A stretch of DNA of 64,000 nucleotides from JAWKRB01 sp041389885 (GTDB taxonomy: Bacteria; Myxococcota_A; Polyangia; Polyangiales; Ga0077539): positions 62,001 through 126,000 of the forward strand of contig JAWKRB010000019.1 of NCBI GenBank assembly GCA_041389885.1. Direction: 5' to 3'. Each line of letters opens with the position of its first letter. The first letter of the stretch is position 1. The notes below the pieces were generated by a model. The model worked only from the letters and a program-made list of their open reading frames with translations. It was not told where the DNA came from and did not search any database. A program made the translations under genes and the position numbers. Positions 17,481 to 26,953 of this stretch are shown piece after piece.

Positions 17481-18589
17481 GGGTGCAGCACGCAGCCCCC
17501 GGTGACCTCTCCGCGCCACTTGGCCTCGAGCGCCTCTTTGAAGGCGTCGAGGGCGTAGGTGTGCGAGACGATGGGCGTGAGGGCGCCCGACTCGGCCCAG
17601 GCGAGCACCTGCGCGAGGCGGGGCGCGCGGGTCGACGGGTCCATGGCGGTGGAGATCGCCGTGGGGCAGCCGAGCACGTCGAGGCTCTTCATCATGATCA
17701 GGTTGGTGGGGAGCACGTTCGCGTTGGGCGCCCCGCGGCCCCCCTTGCCCTTCGCGACGAAGGGCGTCGAGGCCCACCCCACGATCAAGAAGCGCGCGCC
17801 GAAGCGCACGCAGCGCAGGCTCTCGAGCGAGGTCTCTCCCCCGACGGCGTCGTAGACCACGTCGACGCCGCGGCCGCCCGTGAGGTCCTTCACGTCGTCG
17901 CGAAATGAGCGCGGCGCGCCGTCGTCGCCCGCGGTGACCACGAGCTCGTCGGCGCCGAGCGCGCGCAGCGGCTCGAGCTTCTTGGCGCTCCTCCCGGTGG
18001 CGATCACCCGCGCGCCCACGAGCTTCGCGACCTGCACCGCGGCGCTCCCGGTGGCCCCCGTGGCGCCGTGAATCAGCGCGGTCTCCCCCGCGGCCAGGCG
18101 CCCGCGCGTGACGAGGCAGTGGTACGCCGTCTCGTAGCTCCCGAGCAGCGCGGCGGACTGGTCCAGGGTGAGCGGCGACGGGACCGGCAGCGCCGCCTCG
18201 CTCGGCGCGACCACCCAGGTCGCGAAGCCGCCCCAGCGCTGGTAGGGGCCCAGCGAGCGGGGCCCCGAGCGCAGCCCGTCGACGATCACCCTGTCGCCCA
18301 CCGACAGCCCGCCCTTCGCCTCGGGGCCGACCCAGGCCACCTCGCCCGCGCACTCCAGGCCAGGGGTGTAGGGCGGCGAGGCCATGTGCTGGTACTGCCC
18401 GCTGGACATCAGCAGGTCGACCCACCCCACCGCGGCGGCGCGCACGCGCACGAGGACGTCGCCGGGCGCGAGGGTCGCCGGGTCGGGCGCGGGCATCTCT
18501 TCAAGGAACATCGACGCGACGGCGTCGAGCGGGGTCTCGCCGAAGGCGGGGACGACGACGCGGCGGCCGGGCTCGAGACGGGGTGACAT
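17477..18589 (-). CDS. Zinc-independent quinone-oxidoreductase-type medium-chain dehydrogenase/reductase
   Basis: 370-aa MDR protein. The N-terminal GroES-like domain (1-150) lacks the Cys/His set of zinc alcohol dehydrogenases. The NADPH-binding Rossmann domain starts at ALIHGATGATGSAAVQVAKL (about 160-180), with the VIATGRSAKK strand-turn that favours NADPH. The family reduces quinones or 2-alkenals, or acts in polyketide chemistry. ATG 18589 begins the first strand directly. Convergent with the preceding barrel gene across a palindrome; divergent from smpB with a 66-base gap. Confidence 0.88.
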   Translation of the reverse strand: MSPRLEPGRRVVVPAFGETPLDAVASMFLEEMPAPDPATLAPGDVLVRVRAAAVGWVDLLMSSGQYQHMASPPYTPGLECAGEVAWVGPEAKGGLSVGDRVIVDGLRSGPRSLGPYQRWGGFATWVVAPSEAALPVPSPLTLDQSAALLGSYETAYHCLVTRGRLAAGETALIHGATGATGSAAVQVAKLVGARVIATGRSAKKLEPLRALGADELVVTAGDDGAPRSFRDDVKDLTGGRGVDVVYDAVGGETSLESLRCVRFGARFLIVGWASTPFVAKGKGGRGAPNANVLPTNLIMMKSLDVLGCPTAISTAMDPSTRAPRLAQVLAWAESGALTPIVSHTYALDAFKEALEAKWRGEVTGGCVLHP

Positions 18590-18637
18590 CGGGCCAAGAT
18601 GCCACAACGACGGCGCGCGTGAGCCGGCGGGTCGTGG

Positions 18638-18643
18638 TAGACC
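18638..18643 (+). promoter_or_regulatory. -10-like box for smpB
   Basis: TAGACC, 12 bases before ATG 18656. Same position class as the other short-leader boxes. Confidence 0.4.
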
Positions 18644-18655
18644 CTCGCACCTCCC

Positions 18656-19137
18656 ATGGCCCCGCAAAAGCCCGCCCCGCCGGGGTTCAAGCTCCTCACG
18701 GAGAACCGCCGCGCGCTTCACAAATACGAGATCGAAGAGCGCATCGAGGTCGGCGTCGTGCTCGTCGGGTCGGAGGTGAAGAGCGCCCGCGCGAACAAGA
18801 TCGAGCTCGGCGACGCCTACGCCGTGGTGCAGGGCTCGCAGCTCACGCTGCTCAACGCGTACATCGCGCCGTGGAAGTTCGCGACGATGGTGAAGCACGA
18901 GGAGCGGCGCGCGCGCAGGCTCCTCGCGCACCGCGCCGAGATCGACCGGCTCGAGGGAAAGATCACCCAGCGCGGCTTCACCCTCGTCGCCCTCCGCGCG
19001 TACCTCTCGAACGGAAAGATCAAGATCGAGCTGGGCCTCGGCCGCGGCAAGGAGAACGCCGACCGCCGGCAGGAGATCAAGCAGCGCGAGCTCGACCTCG
19101 AGGCCAGGGCGGCGATGACCCGGGGGGCGAAGCGGCG

Positions 19138-19141
<4 letters not shown>
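18656..19141 (+). CDS. smpB: SsrA-binding protein SmpB
   Basis: 161-aa partner of tmRNA in trans-translation, rescuing stalled ribosomes. Family landmarks are all visible: ENRRALHKYEIEERIEVGVVLVGSEVKSAR (start of the OB-like barrel), GDAYAVVQGSQLTLLNAYI, and the basic tail KIKIELGLGRGKENADRRQEIKQRE. The tail is followed by RAAMTRGAKRR. Length is normal. The stop overlaps the next start (ATGA), coupling it to a phosphotransferase gene. No tmRNA gene is visible nearby. Confidence 0.97.
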
Positions 19142-20189
<1,048 letters not shown>

Positions 20190-20193
<4 letters not shown>

Positions 20194-20459
20194 GCGCCTC
20201 GCTGCGCTGGGAGCTGGGCGGCGAGGCCGAGGTGATCGCCGTCGACGACGACCGGGTCACGCTCCGCTCGTCCCGCGTGTTTCCGCCGGGCGCGCCCGCG
20301 CGGGGCACGCTCTGCGTCGAGCCCGAGCTCCCGATCACCGTGAAGGTCGCGGGCTCTCGCCGCGACGCCGACGGCCGCTTCGTGGTGCGCGGGCGCCTCG
20401 TGAGCCCCACCGTCGCGCTGCGCGCCGCGCTGAGGCCCGCGCCCGACCCCGCGCCCTGA
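20190..20459 (+). CDS. Small hypothetical protein, possibly PilZ-like
   Basis: 89 aa from GTG 20190, overlapping the phosphotransferase stop (GTGA). The pattern of short strands (VIAVDDDRVTLRSSRVFPPGAPARGTLCVE) resembles a PilZ beta-barrel, but the conserved RxxxR motif expected for cyclic-di-GMP binding is not clear. No signal peptide. Third gene of the smpB-phosphotransferase group. Confidence 0.55.
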
Positions 20460-20502
20460 CCCGACGCAACCTCAGACCCCCGCGCGCACGAGAGCCTCGC
20501 CC

Positions 20503-21158
20503 ATGCGCGCCGCCCTCGCCGCCCTCGTCGACCTCCTCGCCCCCACCGCCTGCGCCGCGTGCGGAGCGCACTTCCCCGAGAGCCTCCGCTCTGCGCGAGC
20601 TGCCGCGAGGCGCTGCTCCCCGCCGAAGAGACCCCGGTGGGCGTGCGCGCGGCGTTCCTCCACGGGGGGCCCATCGCCGCGGCGATTCACCGCGCGAAGT
20701 ACGGCGGCGACCCCTCGGTGGCCCGCGGGCTCGGCGCGCTGCTGCGCGACCTCATCCCCGAGGGAGACGTCGTGATCGCGCCGATCCCCCTGCACCGCAA
20801 CCGCTTGTGTTCGCGTGGGTTCAACCAGTCGGCGGTCCTCGCCGCCGGCGCGGGTCGCTCGCGGGTGGGCGTCGACCTCCTCGCGCGCCTGCGCGACACG
20901 CCCTCGCAGACCTCCCTCGACCGCGATCACCGACGCGCGAACCTCGACGGCGCCTTCACCGTCGAGCGCCCCGCTCGGGTGCGCGGTCGCCTCGTGGTGG
21001 TGGTCGACGACGTGGTGACCACCGGCGCCACGATGCGCGCCGCGATGGACGCGCTGCGCGAGGCCGGCGCGGCGGAGACCCTGGGCGTCGCGCTCGCCTC
21101 GGCGGCGCTGCGCCACGCGCGCCCGCGCGGTCGCGCGAGCTCGGTCAGCGGGTGGTGA
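20503..21158 (+). CDS. comF: ComF family amidophosphoribosyltransferase-like protein, frameshifted near 20571-20578
   Basis: ComF is needed for DNA uptake in several bacteria and has a zinc finger before a phosphoribosyltransferase domain. From ATG 20503 the first frame gives the start LLAPTACAACGAHFP. After the CCCC run at 20574-20577 the sensible reading continues one base out of phase: PLCASCREALLPAEE, AAIHRAKYGG, IAPIPLHRNRLCSRGFNQS and the PRPP loop VVVVDDVVTTGATM. One extra C in that run would restore a full-length ComF with both zinc-finger Cys pairs. As written, only GTG 20559 yields an open domain, without the first Cys pair. The 3' end overlaps the convergent gene by 14 bases. Confidence 0.85.
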
Positions 21159-22326
21159 GAATCCCCTCGCGCACCAGGCGGCGCACGAGCACGAGGCGGC
21201 CCTCGTCGTCGAGGTCACCCGGGAGGTCTCCGACGCGAAAGGCCTCGCCCGAGAGCGCCAGCCGGAGGGCCTCGCGCGCCACGGCGGGGAAGGTGATCTC
21301 GCTGCCGTACAGCGCGATCGAGACGGTGTCGTCGGCGTCGCGCCGCCGGAAGAGCAGCGAGGGGCGGGCCTGGGCGACGGAGTCGGCGGTGAGCCCGTCG
21401 AGGCGACGAAGCTCCGCCACCTGCCCCGGGAGGATCGGGTGGCGCGTGCCGATGAAGTCCTCGGCGAAGTGGTCGAAGACGTCGTCGAAGTCGGCCTCCT
21501 CGGCGAAGCGCCGCAGCAGCGTCGCGAAGTGCGCGCGGGCCTCGGCGCGGGCGAAGCCGTCGCGGGCGAAGCCCGGCGGCAACCCGCGTCGAAACGCGGG
21601 CTCGCGGAGCCCGAGGCGCGCGAGGCTCTCGGCCATGAGGTCGACCCACGAGGTGTGCAGCACGCCGAGGGTGATGTGCACCGACTCCTCGCCGTCGACG
21701 TTGCGCGCGTCGTGCATCACCCCGCGAGGGAGGTACGCGAGGTCGCCGGCCTCGAGCTCGAAGGTCTCGGTGACCTCGCCCACGGGGACCTTGTCGGGGT
21801 GAAACTCCTGGCGTCGAAAGGGCAGCTCGACGGGCGTGTCGTAGAGGGTCCAGGACTTGCGGCCGTGGACCTGCAGCACGAACACGTCGTGGGAGTCGTA
21901 GTGCGTGCGAAAGCCCTGCGCGTTGCCGGGCGTTCGGTACACGTTGGTCTGAAAGCGCACGCTGAGCTCGGCCTCCATCGCGCGGCAGAGCCCCGCGAGG
22001 GGGCCCATCGCCGCCTCGAAGCTCGCGAACACCATCGTGGCGCCCTCGGCGTAGAGCTGCGACGCCCGCGCCGTGTCGATGAGCCCCGAGGCGTAGGTGT
22101 ACTCGTCGGGCGAGAGCTTGCGCTCCGCGTTGGTGAGGCTCATCGCGGGGTGCATCACGTGGCGGCCGTAGAGGTAGCCGTCGAGGTCCGCGAGGGTGAG
22201 CAGGTCGCGGTAGCGCGCGCGGTCGGCGCGGCGAATCACCAGGGGCTTGCGCTCCCAGTGGTCGCGGAGAAATTCGCTCGGAGAGGCGGGCTCGAGGAGC
22301 CGCGCCAGGGTCCAGGGGGGTGTCAT
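21145..22326 (-). CDS. JmjC/cupin-type ribosomal-oxygenase-like protein
   Basis: 393-aa Fe(II)/2-oxoglutarate oxygenase of the cupin-4/RoxA type. The iron ligands are the His and Asp of THYDSHDVF (about residues 140-145) and the His of PRGVMHDARN (about 206). FLRDHWERKPLVIRR near the start is typical of this family. The region after 260 resembles its winged-helix tail (DGLTADSVAQARPSLLFRR). Relatives hydroxylate a ribosomal-protein arginine. Convergent with comF, overlapping it by 14 bases. Confidence 0.88.
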   Translation of the reverse strand: MTPPWTLARLLEPASPSEFLRDHWERKPLVIRRADRARYRDLLTLADLDGYLYGRHVMHPAMSLTNAERKLSPDEYTYASGLIDTARASQLYAEGATMVFASFEAAMGPLAGLCRAMEAELSVRFQTNVYRTPGNAQGFRTHYDSHDVFVLQVHGRKSWTLYDTPVELPFRRQEFHPDKVPVGEVTETFELEAGDLAYLPRGVMHDARNVDGEESVHITLGVLHTSWVDLMAESLARLGLREPAFRRGLPPGFARDGFARAEARAHFATLLRRFAEEADFDDVFDHFAEDFIGTRHPILPGQVAELRRLDGLTADSVAQARPSLLFRRRDADDTVSIALYGSEITFPAVAREALRLALSGEAFRVGDLPGDLDDEGRLVLVRRLVREGILTTR

Positions 22327-22368
22327 GGCGTAGGGGAGGGGGCGCTGCGGGGGCTCAGCGCGAGGGGG

Positions 22369-22917
22369 TCAGCGGTGGCCCCGGCCGCCGCCGACGGGGT
22401 CGGCCCAGTTGCCCGCGTCGCCGTCGGTGAGCCCGGTGTTCATCAGGCGCCCCGTGCCGCGACCGTTGCCGACAGGGTCAGACCAGTTGCCCGCGTCGCC
22501 GTCGGTGAGCCCCGACGCCGGCCCCCGGCCGAAGTGCCCGCGCCCCTGACCCACGGGGTCGGAGATCGTGCCCGAGTCGCTGTCGGTGAGCCCGGTCTGC
22601 ACGCCGCGGAGGCCGCCGCGCCCGTTGCTCACGGGGTCGGCCCACTGGCCGGAGTCGCTGTCGGTGACGCCGGTCTGCATCCCGCCCGACACGACCACGG
22701 GCTGCGACTGCACCATCACGGGCTGCGTCTGCGCGACCACCTGCGGCTGCTGGGTGGTGACGGTGCACCCGGTGAGCACCCTCGACGCCGCGCCGAGGGC
22801 GGTGACGCCGATGACCCCGAGGGCCGTGCGGCGGCTCGTGTCGTCGTCTCGAGTCTGAATCTGCTGGTCGGTGAGCGTGCGCTGGACGGCGCCGCCCTTC
22901 GGGTTCTCTGTCGACAT
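22369..22917 (-). CDS. Tat-type lipoprotein with four TDxDxGxxxDPV repeats
   Basis: 182 aa. Unusually clear ribosome binding site (GGAG) before ATG 22917. A long polar N-region precedes SRRTALGVIGVTALGAASRVLTGC: twin arginine, hydrophobic helix and a lipobox, pointing to Tat export followed by lipidation. A Gln/Val linker leads to four tandem units of about 25 residues built around TG(V/L)TD(S/G)D(S/A)G..(A/S)DPV..GRG, ending in GGGRGHR. The Asp-rich units suggest metal binding. Function unknown. The repeats are also visible in the DNA as diverged direct copies. Confidence 0.7.
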   Translation of the reverse strand: MSTENPKGGAVQRTLTDQQIQTRDDDTSRRTALGVIGVTALGAASRVLTGCTVTTQQPQVVAQTQPVMVQSQPVVVSGGMQTGVTDSDSGQWADPVSNGRGGLRGVQTGLTDSDSGTISDPVGQGRGHFGRGPASGLTDGDAGNWSDPVGNGRGTGRLMNTGLTDGDAGNWADPVGGGRGHR

Positions 22918-23068
22918 ATGCGCGAGGCTCCTTGTGAGATGAACGCAGACGCCGCGAGCGCAGCGTCGGGAGAGCGTACGCGCGACGCGAGCGACGCTTC
23001 ACAACGAACGATATCCGAAGGCCCTCGCCTGGGGAATATCCCTTCGCGCGCCCCCGATCGGGTCGAGC

Positions 23069-24097
23069 TCAGCGCTCCCGCGCGCTCGCGCCGATGGCCT
23101 TGCGCACGAAGAGGTCCTCGAGGGTCTCGCGGCGAGGGGTGACCGAGCGCACCGAGGCGCCGGCCTCGAGGGCGGCGCGGAGGGCCGACTGCAGGCCGTC
23201 TTCGCCCTCGACCGTCACCAGGACCTTGCCGTTGAGCGCCCCGACGCGCAGTCCCGCCGTCGCGACCAGCGCGTCGCGGAGGGCGTCGGAGACCTCGCCG
23301 AGCTCGACCTCGACCGCGCGGATCTCCTTGCGCAGCAGCGAGTCGAGCGTTCCATAAGCCGCGAGCTCGCCGCGGTTCACGATGGCGAGGCGGTCGCAGA
23401 GCATCTCGACGTCCGACAGGATGTGCGAGCTGAACATCACCGTTCGCCCGAGCGCGCGCTCCTCGAGGATGAGGTCTCGCACCTCCTTGCGGCCGATGGG
23501 GTCGAGGCCCGTCATGGGCTCGTCGAGGATCAGCAGGTCGGGGTCGCCCATGAGCGCCTGCGCGAGGCCGGCGCGCTGGAGCATGCCCTTCGAGAACTTT
23601 CGCACCGGGCGGTCCATCACCGTGCCCAGGCCCACCCGCGCGAGGAGCTCCGCGGCGCGGCGCCCGCGCTCGGGTTCGCGCATGCCCGAGAGTCGACCGG
23701 CGAGGTCCATGATCTCTCGCGCGGTGAGGTACTGGTAGAGGTACGGGTTCTCGGGGAGAAAGCCCACGCGCCGCCGCGCCGCGGGGTCGGTGACCTCGCG
23801 GCCGAAGAGCCTCACCGAGCCCGCCGACGGAAAGATCAGCCCGAGGAGCGTCTTGATGGTCGTGGTCTTGCCCGCGCCGTTGGGGCCCAGAAACCCGAAG
23901 ATCTCCCCCTGGCGCACCTCGAAGGAGATGCCGCGCACGGCCTCGACCATCTTGTGGATCTTCTCGCCCCAGGAGGCGCCCGCCACCGCCCGCTCGAGCC
24001 ACGACGGCGCCGCCCCGAGCGCCCGCGCGCGCGTGCGAATCAGCCCCGTGGAGAAGACCTTCACGAGGTCCTTCACCTCGACGACCACGTCGCTCAC
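23069..24097 (-). CDS. ABC transporter ATP-binding protein (orphan)
   Basis: 342-aa ATPase. The first strand VVVEVKDLVKVFSTG is followed by an insertion of about 35 residues (about 17-50) not found in most ABC-2 ATPases, then Walker A GPNGAGKTT (about 69-77), signature FSKGMLQRAGLAQAL (about 163), Walker B LLILDEP (about 185) and switch SSHIL. The C-terminus ends with the alpha/beta region (DALRDALVATAGL...) usual in ABC-2 ATPases. GTG 24097 has a strong GGAGGT site and overlaps the aminotransferase stop. No permease is adjacent. Confidence 0.9.
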   Translation of the reverse strand: MSDVVVEVKDLVKVFSTGLIRTRARALGAAPSWLERAVAGASWGEKIHKMVEAVRGISFEVRQGEIFGFLGPNGAGKTTTIKTLLGLIFPSAGSVRLFGREVTDPAARRRVGFLPENPYLYQYLTAREIMDLAGRLSGMREPERGRRAAELLARVGLGTVMDRPVRKFSKGMLQRAGLAQALMGDPDLLILDEPMTGLDPIGRKEVRDLILEERALGRTVMFSSHILSDVEMLCDRLAIVNRGELAAYGTLDSLLRKEIRAVEVELGEVSDALRDALVATAGLRVGALNGKVLVTVEGEDGLQSALRAALEAGASVRSVTPRRETLEDLFVRKAIGASARER

Positions 24098-25194
24098 AGC
24101 GCACCTCCGACGCGGCGGCTCAGGCTGCGGATCACCGCGTCGGCGTCGTCGTCGCTCATTCGCGGGTGCAGCGGCACGGCGACCCCGCCGTCGACCACCG
24201 CCTCGGCCACGGGGAAGCGCCTCGCCGCGTTCGCCTCGAAGCGCGCGAAGGCCGGCAGACGGTGCAGCGCGTACGACAAGATCCCCGCCTCGACGCCGTC
24301 GGCCCGCAGCGCGGCGAGGAGGGCGTCGCGCGCGCCCCGGAGCTCGCCCCGCGGCGGGAGCGCGAAGCCCAGGGTCTGGTGGTTCACCACGGCGCCCTCG
24401 GGCGCGGCCTGCCAGCGCAGCGACAGGGCCCGACGCATGCGCGCCGCGAGCTCCCGGCGCCGCGCGAGGATGCGATCGAGCTTCGCCATCTGCGCGCTGC
24501 CGATGGCGGCTTGAACCTCGCTCATGCGCGCGTTCGAGCCGGCCTCGATGAAGTCGCCGGGCGTCGCCTGACCGTGGTTGCGCAGCGCCCGGAGCCTCGC
24601 CGCCCACGCGCGGTCGCGGGTGGTCACCATGCCCCCCTCGCCCGTGGTGATCACCTTGCGGGGGTGAAACGAGAAGGTCGCGACGTCACCCAGCGCGCCG
24701 CAGGCGACGCCGCGCAGGGAGGACCCCAGCGCGCAGGCGGCGTCTTCGACCACCGCGAGGCCGGGGAGCGCCTCGCGGACCCGAGGCACGTCGGCGGCGA
24801 CGCCGAACTGGTCGATGGCGATGACCGCGCGGGTGCGGGGCGTGCGAGCCTCGGCGGCGAGGGCGGGGTCGAGGTTCCAGGTGTCGGGGTCGATGTCGAC
24901 CAGCACCGGCGTCGCGCCCCGGAGGATCACCGCGTGACCGGGCGAGGGCCACGACACCGCCGGCACGATCACCTCGTCGCCGGGCCCCACGCCCGCGACC
25001 GCCAGGGCGAGCTCGAGCGCGACCGTGCCGTTGGTCACCGCGAGGGCCTCGGGCGCTGGGTCGCCCAGCCGCGCGGCGACCTCGGCCTCGAAGCGCGCGA
25101 CCCGCGCGCCCTGCACGAGCATGCGCGACTCAAGGACCTCGCGGACCGCGAGGGCCTCGTCGTCGTCGGTGAAGGGTTGCGCGAGTCGAATCAC
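24094..25194 (-). CDS. DegT/DnrJ/EryC1/StrS-type PLP aminotransferase
   Basis: 366 aa. Landmarks of sugar aminotransferases: NGTVALELAL (about 57-66, PLP phosphate), DEVIVPAVSWPSPGHAV, the Asp-containing AVVEDAACALGSS that pairs with the PLP ring, and the Schiff-base lysine in FSFHPRKVITTGEGGMV (about 184). Such enzymes put an amino group on a nucleotide-linked keto-sugar used in surface polysaccharide or glycoconjugate synthesis. GTG 25194 is preceded by TACAAT 8 bases away. The stop overlaps the ABC ATPase start, which may suggest that ATPase works in glycan export (inference). Confidence 0.9.
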   Translation of the reverse strand: MIRLAQPFTDDDEALAVREVLESRMLVQGARVARFEAEVAARLGDPAPEALAVTNGTVALELALAVAGVGPGDEVIVPAVSWPSPGHAVILRGATPVLVDIDPDTWNLDPALAAEARTPRTRAVIAIDQFGVAADVPRVREALPGLAVVEDAACALGSSLRGVACGALGDVATFSFHPRKVITTGEGGMVTTRDRAWAARLRALRNHGQATPGDFIEAGSNARMSEVQAAIGSAQMAKLDRILARRRELAARMRRALSLRWQAAPEGAVVNHQTLGFALPPRGELRGARDALLAALRADGVEAGILSYALHRLPAFARFEANAARRFPVAEAVVDGGVAVPLHPRMSDDDADAVIRSLSRRVGGAL

Positions 25195-25202
25195 GGCGCG
25201 GG

Positions 25203-25212
25203 ATTGTACTGT
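25203..25212. promoter_or_regulatory. Overlapping divergent -10 boxes between the aminotransferase and the helicase
   Basis: On the minus strand TACAAT (25203-25208) lies 8 bases before GTG 25194. On the plus strand TACTGT (25207-25212) lies 12 bases before ATG 25225. The two boxes share 25207-25208. This is the most compact divergent pair in the window and the best evidence that leaders are very short here. Confidence 0.6.
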
Positions 25213-25224
25213 GACTCCCTCGCC

Positions 25225-26895
25225 ATGGGTGCAATCAACTCGCCGCAGGCGCCGACGCTGCGCCCCTACCAGCAAGACGCGGTCGACGCCGTGCTCGCCG
25301 CGCGCCGCGCGGGGACGCGCCGGATGGCGGTCTGCCTCCCCACCGGCGCGGGCAAGACCGTGGTCTTCGCGCAGCTCGCGCGCATGGCGCGGCGCGCGGT
25401 GATGGTCATCGCCCACCGCGAGGAGCTCCTCGCGCAGGCCCAGGAGAAGCTCCAGCGCGCCCTCGGCGACGCCGCGGCGGTGTCGGTGGAGCAGGGCGAG
25501 CGCCGCGCCGACCCGGCGGCCCGGGTGGTGGTGTGCTCCATCCGCTCGCTGCGCTCCGATCGCATCGCGAGGCTGCTGCGCGAGCGTGACCTGGGGCTGG
25601 TGATCTACGACGAGTGCCACCACGCCGCGGCCGAGGACAACCTCCGGGTGCTCCGCGAGCTCGGCTGCTTCGAGCCCGACTGGAGCGGCACCCTCGTGGG
25701 CTTCACCGCGACCACCGCGCGCGGCGACGGCAAGGGCCTCGACCAGGTCTTCGAGCGCATCGTGTACGCCCGCACGCTCCCGGAGATGATCGTCGACGGG
25801 TACCTCGTCCCGCTCCGGGGGTTTCGCGTGCAGACCCGCGCCGACCTCGCCCGGGTCTCCCTCGCCGGGGGCGACCTCGACGTCGAGGAGCTCGCCGAGG
25901 CCGTCGACCTCGAGGAGCGCAACGCCCTCGTGGCGCGCTCGATCCAGGAGCTCGCCCGCGACCGCCGCACCATCGCGTTCTGCGTGAACGTGCGCCACGC
26001 GCAGAACCTCCGGCGCGCGCTCCAAGCCCTGGGCGTGCGCGCGGCGACGGTGCACGGCGAGATGCCCGCCGACCGCAGGGCGGCCGCGCTGCGCGATTTC
26101 GCCGAGGGGCGGGTGCAGGTGGTGACCAACGTCGCGGTGCTCACCGAGGGCTTCGACGACCCCGGCGTCTCGTGCGTCGCCATGGCGCGGCCCACGCGCT
26201 CGGCGGGGATGTACGCGCAGTGCGTCGGCCGCGGCACCCGGCTGCTCGAGGGCAAGCGCGACTGCCTCGTGCTCGACTTCGCCGACCTCTCGGAGCTCTC
26301 GCTCTGCTCGCTGCCCTCGCTCTTCGGCATGCCCCGCGACCTCGACCTCGAGGGCGGCGACGCGCGCGAGGCGCTGCGCGTCTTCGACCAGCTGGCCTTC
26401 GACCACCCGACCTTCGAGGTCGAGGCCGGGGCGATCACCCTGGGCGAGATTCAGCGGCGGGCGGCGGCCTTCGATCCGCTCACCCAGGCCGTGCACGAGG
26501 ACGTGCGGGCGATCTCGGCCAACGCCTGGAGCTCCCTGGGTCGCCACGGCCTCGTGCTGCACTTCGAGGCGAGCGCGGGGCGGGTCTCCGAGGCGCTGGT
26601 GCGCCCGGTGGCGACGCGGGGCAAGCGGTGGGAGGTGCGCCTCGACGGGCGCTCCGTGGCGCGCTTCTCGACGGTCGAAGAGGCGGTCGACGCCGTGGAT
26701 TTCGAGGTGCAGCGCCGGGGTCGGCACGCCGCGCGATCGGCCCGCGCCGAGGCGCCCTGGCGCGCGTCTCCCGCGCCGCCAGACCGCGCCGAGGCGGTGA
26801 CGGGGATTCGCCCCGGCCACCCTCCCCCGCGCACCCTCGGGGCGCTGCTCGCGCTCGAGGCCTGGGCCCTCGTGGTCGGTCGTCGCCCGGCGTGA
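25225..26895 (+). CDS. Superfamily-2 DEAD/DEAH-type helicase
   Basis: 556 aa. Motif I CLPTGAGKTVV (about residues 38-48), Ia VIAHREEL, motif II DECHH (about 131-135), motif III GFTATTARGDG, motif V-VI region ...LTEGFDDPGVSCVAMARPTRSAGMYAQCVGRGTR (about 309-342). It matches the UvrB/type-III-res-related helicases often annotated as DNA repair helicases. The residues after about 400 are a C-terminal domain of unknown role, followed by a Pro/Ala-rich tail. No methylase or nuclease gene is adjacent, so a restriction system is unlikely. TACTGT is 12 bases upstream of the start. Confidence 0.88.
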   Translation: MGAINSPQAPTLRPYQQDAVDAVLAARRAGTRRMAVCLPTGAGKTVVFAQLARMARRAVMVIAHREELLAQAQEKLQRALGDAAAVSVEQGERRADPAARVVVCSIRSLRSDRIARLLRERDLGLVIYDECHHAAAEDNLRVLRELGCFEPDWSGTLVGFTATTARGDGKGLDQVFERIVYARTLPEMIVDGYLVPLRGFRVQTRADLARVSLAGGDLDVEELAEAVDLEERNALVARSIQELARDRRTIAFCVNVRHAQNLRRALQALGVRAATVHGEMPADRRAAALRDFAEGRVQVVTNVAVLTEGFDDPGVSCVAMARPTRSAGMYAQCVGRGTRLLEGKRDCLVLDFADLSELSLCSLPSLFGMPRDLDLEGGDAREALRVFDQLAFDHPTFEVEAGAITLGEIQRRAAAFDPLTQAVHEDVRAISANAWSSLGRHGLVLHFEASAGRVSEALVRPVATRGKRWEVRLDGRSVARFSTVEEAVDAVDFEVQRRGRHAARSARAEAPWRASPAPPDRAEAVTGIRPGHPPPRTLGALLALEAWALVVGRRPA

Positions 26896-26936
26896 GCCTC
26901 CGGGGGCGCGCGTGGAATACCGGCGCCGCTGTGGGC

Positions 26937-26942
26937 TATTCT
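26937..26942 (+). promoter_or_regulatory. -10-like box for the frameshifted lipoprotein
   Basis: TATTCT, 11 bases before ATG 26954. It supports that ATG rather than the upstream in-frame GTG at 26912. Confidence 0.5.
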
Positions 26943-26953
26943 CCGCGACCCTC

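Noticed and set aside
25225..26895. Restriction-modification helicase subunit
   Set aside because: No methylase, specificity or nuclease gene is adjacent, and the motifs fit a stand-alone SF2 repair-type helicase.
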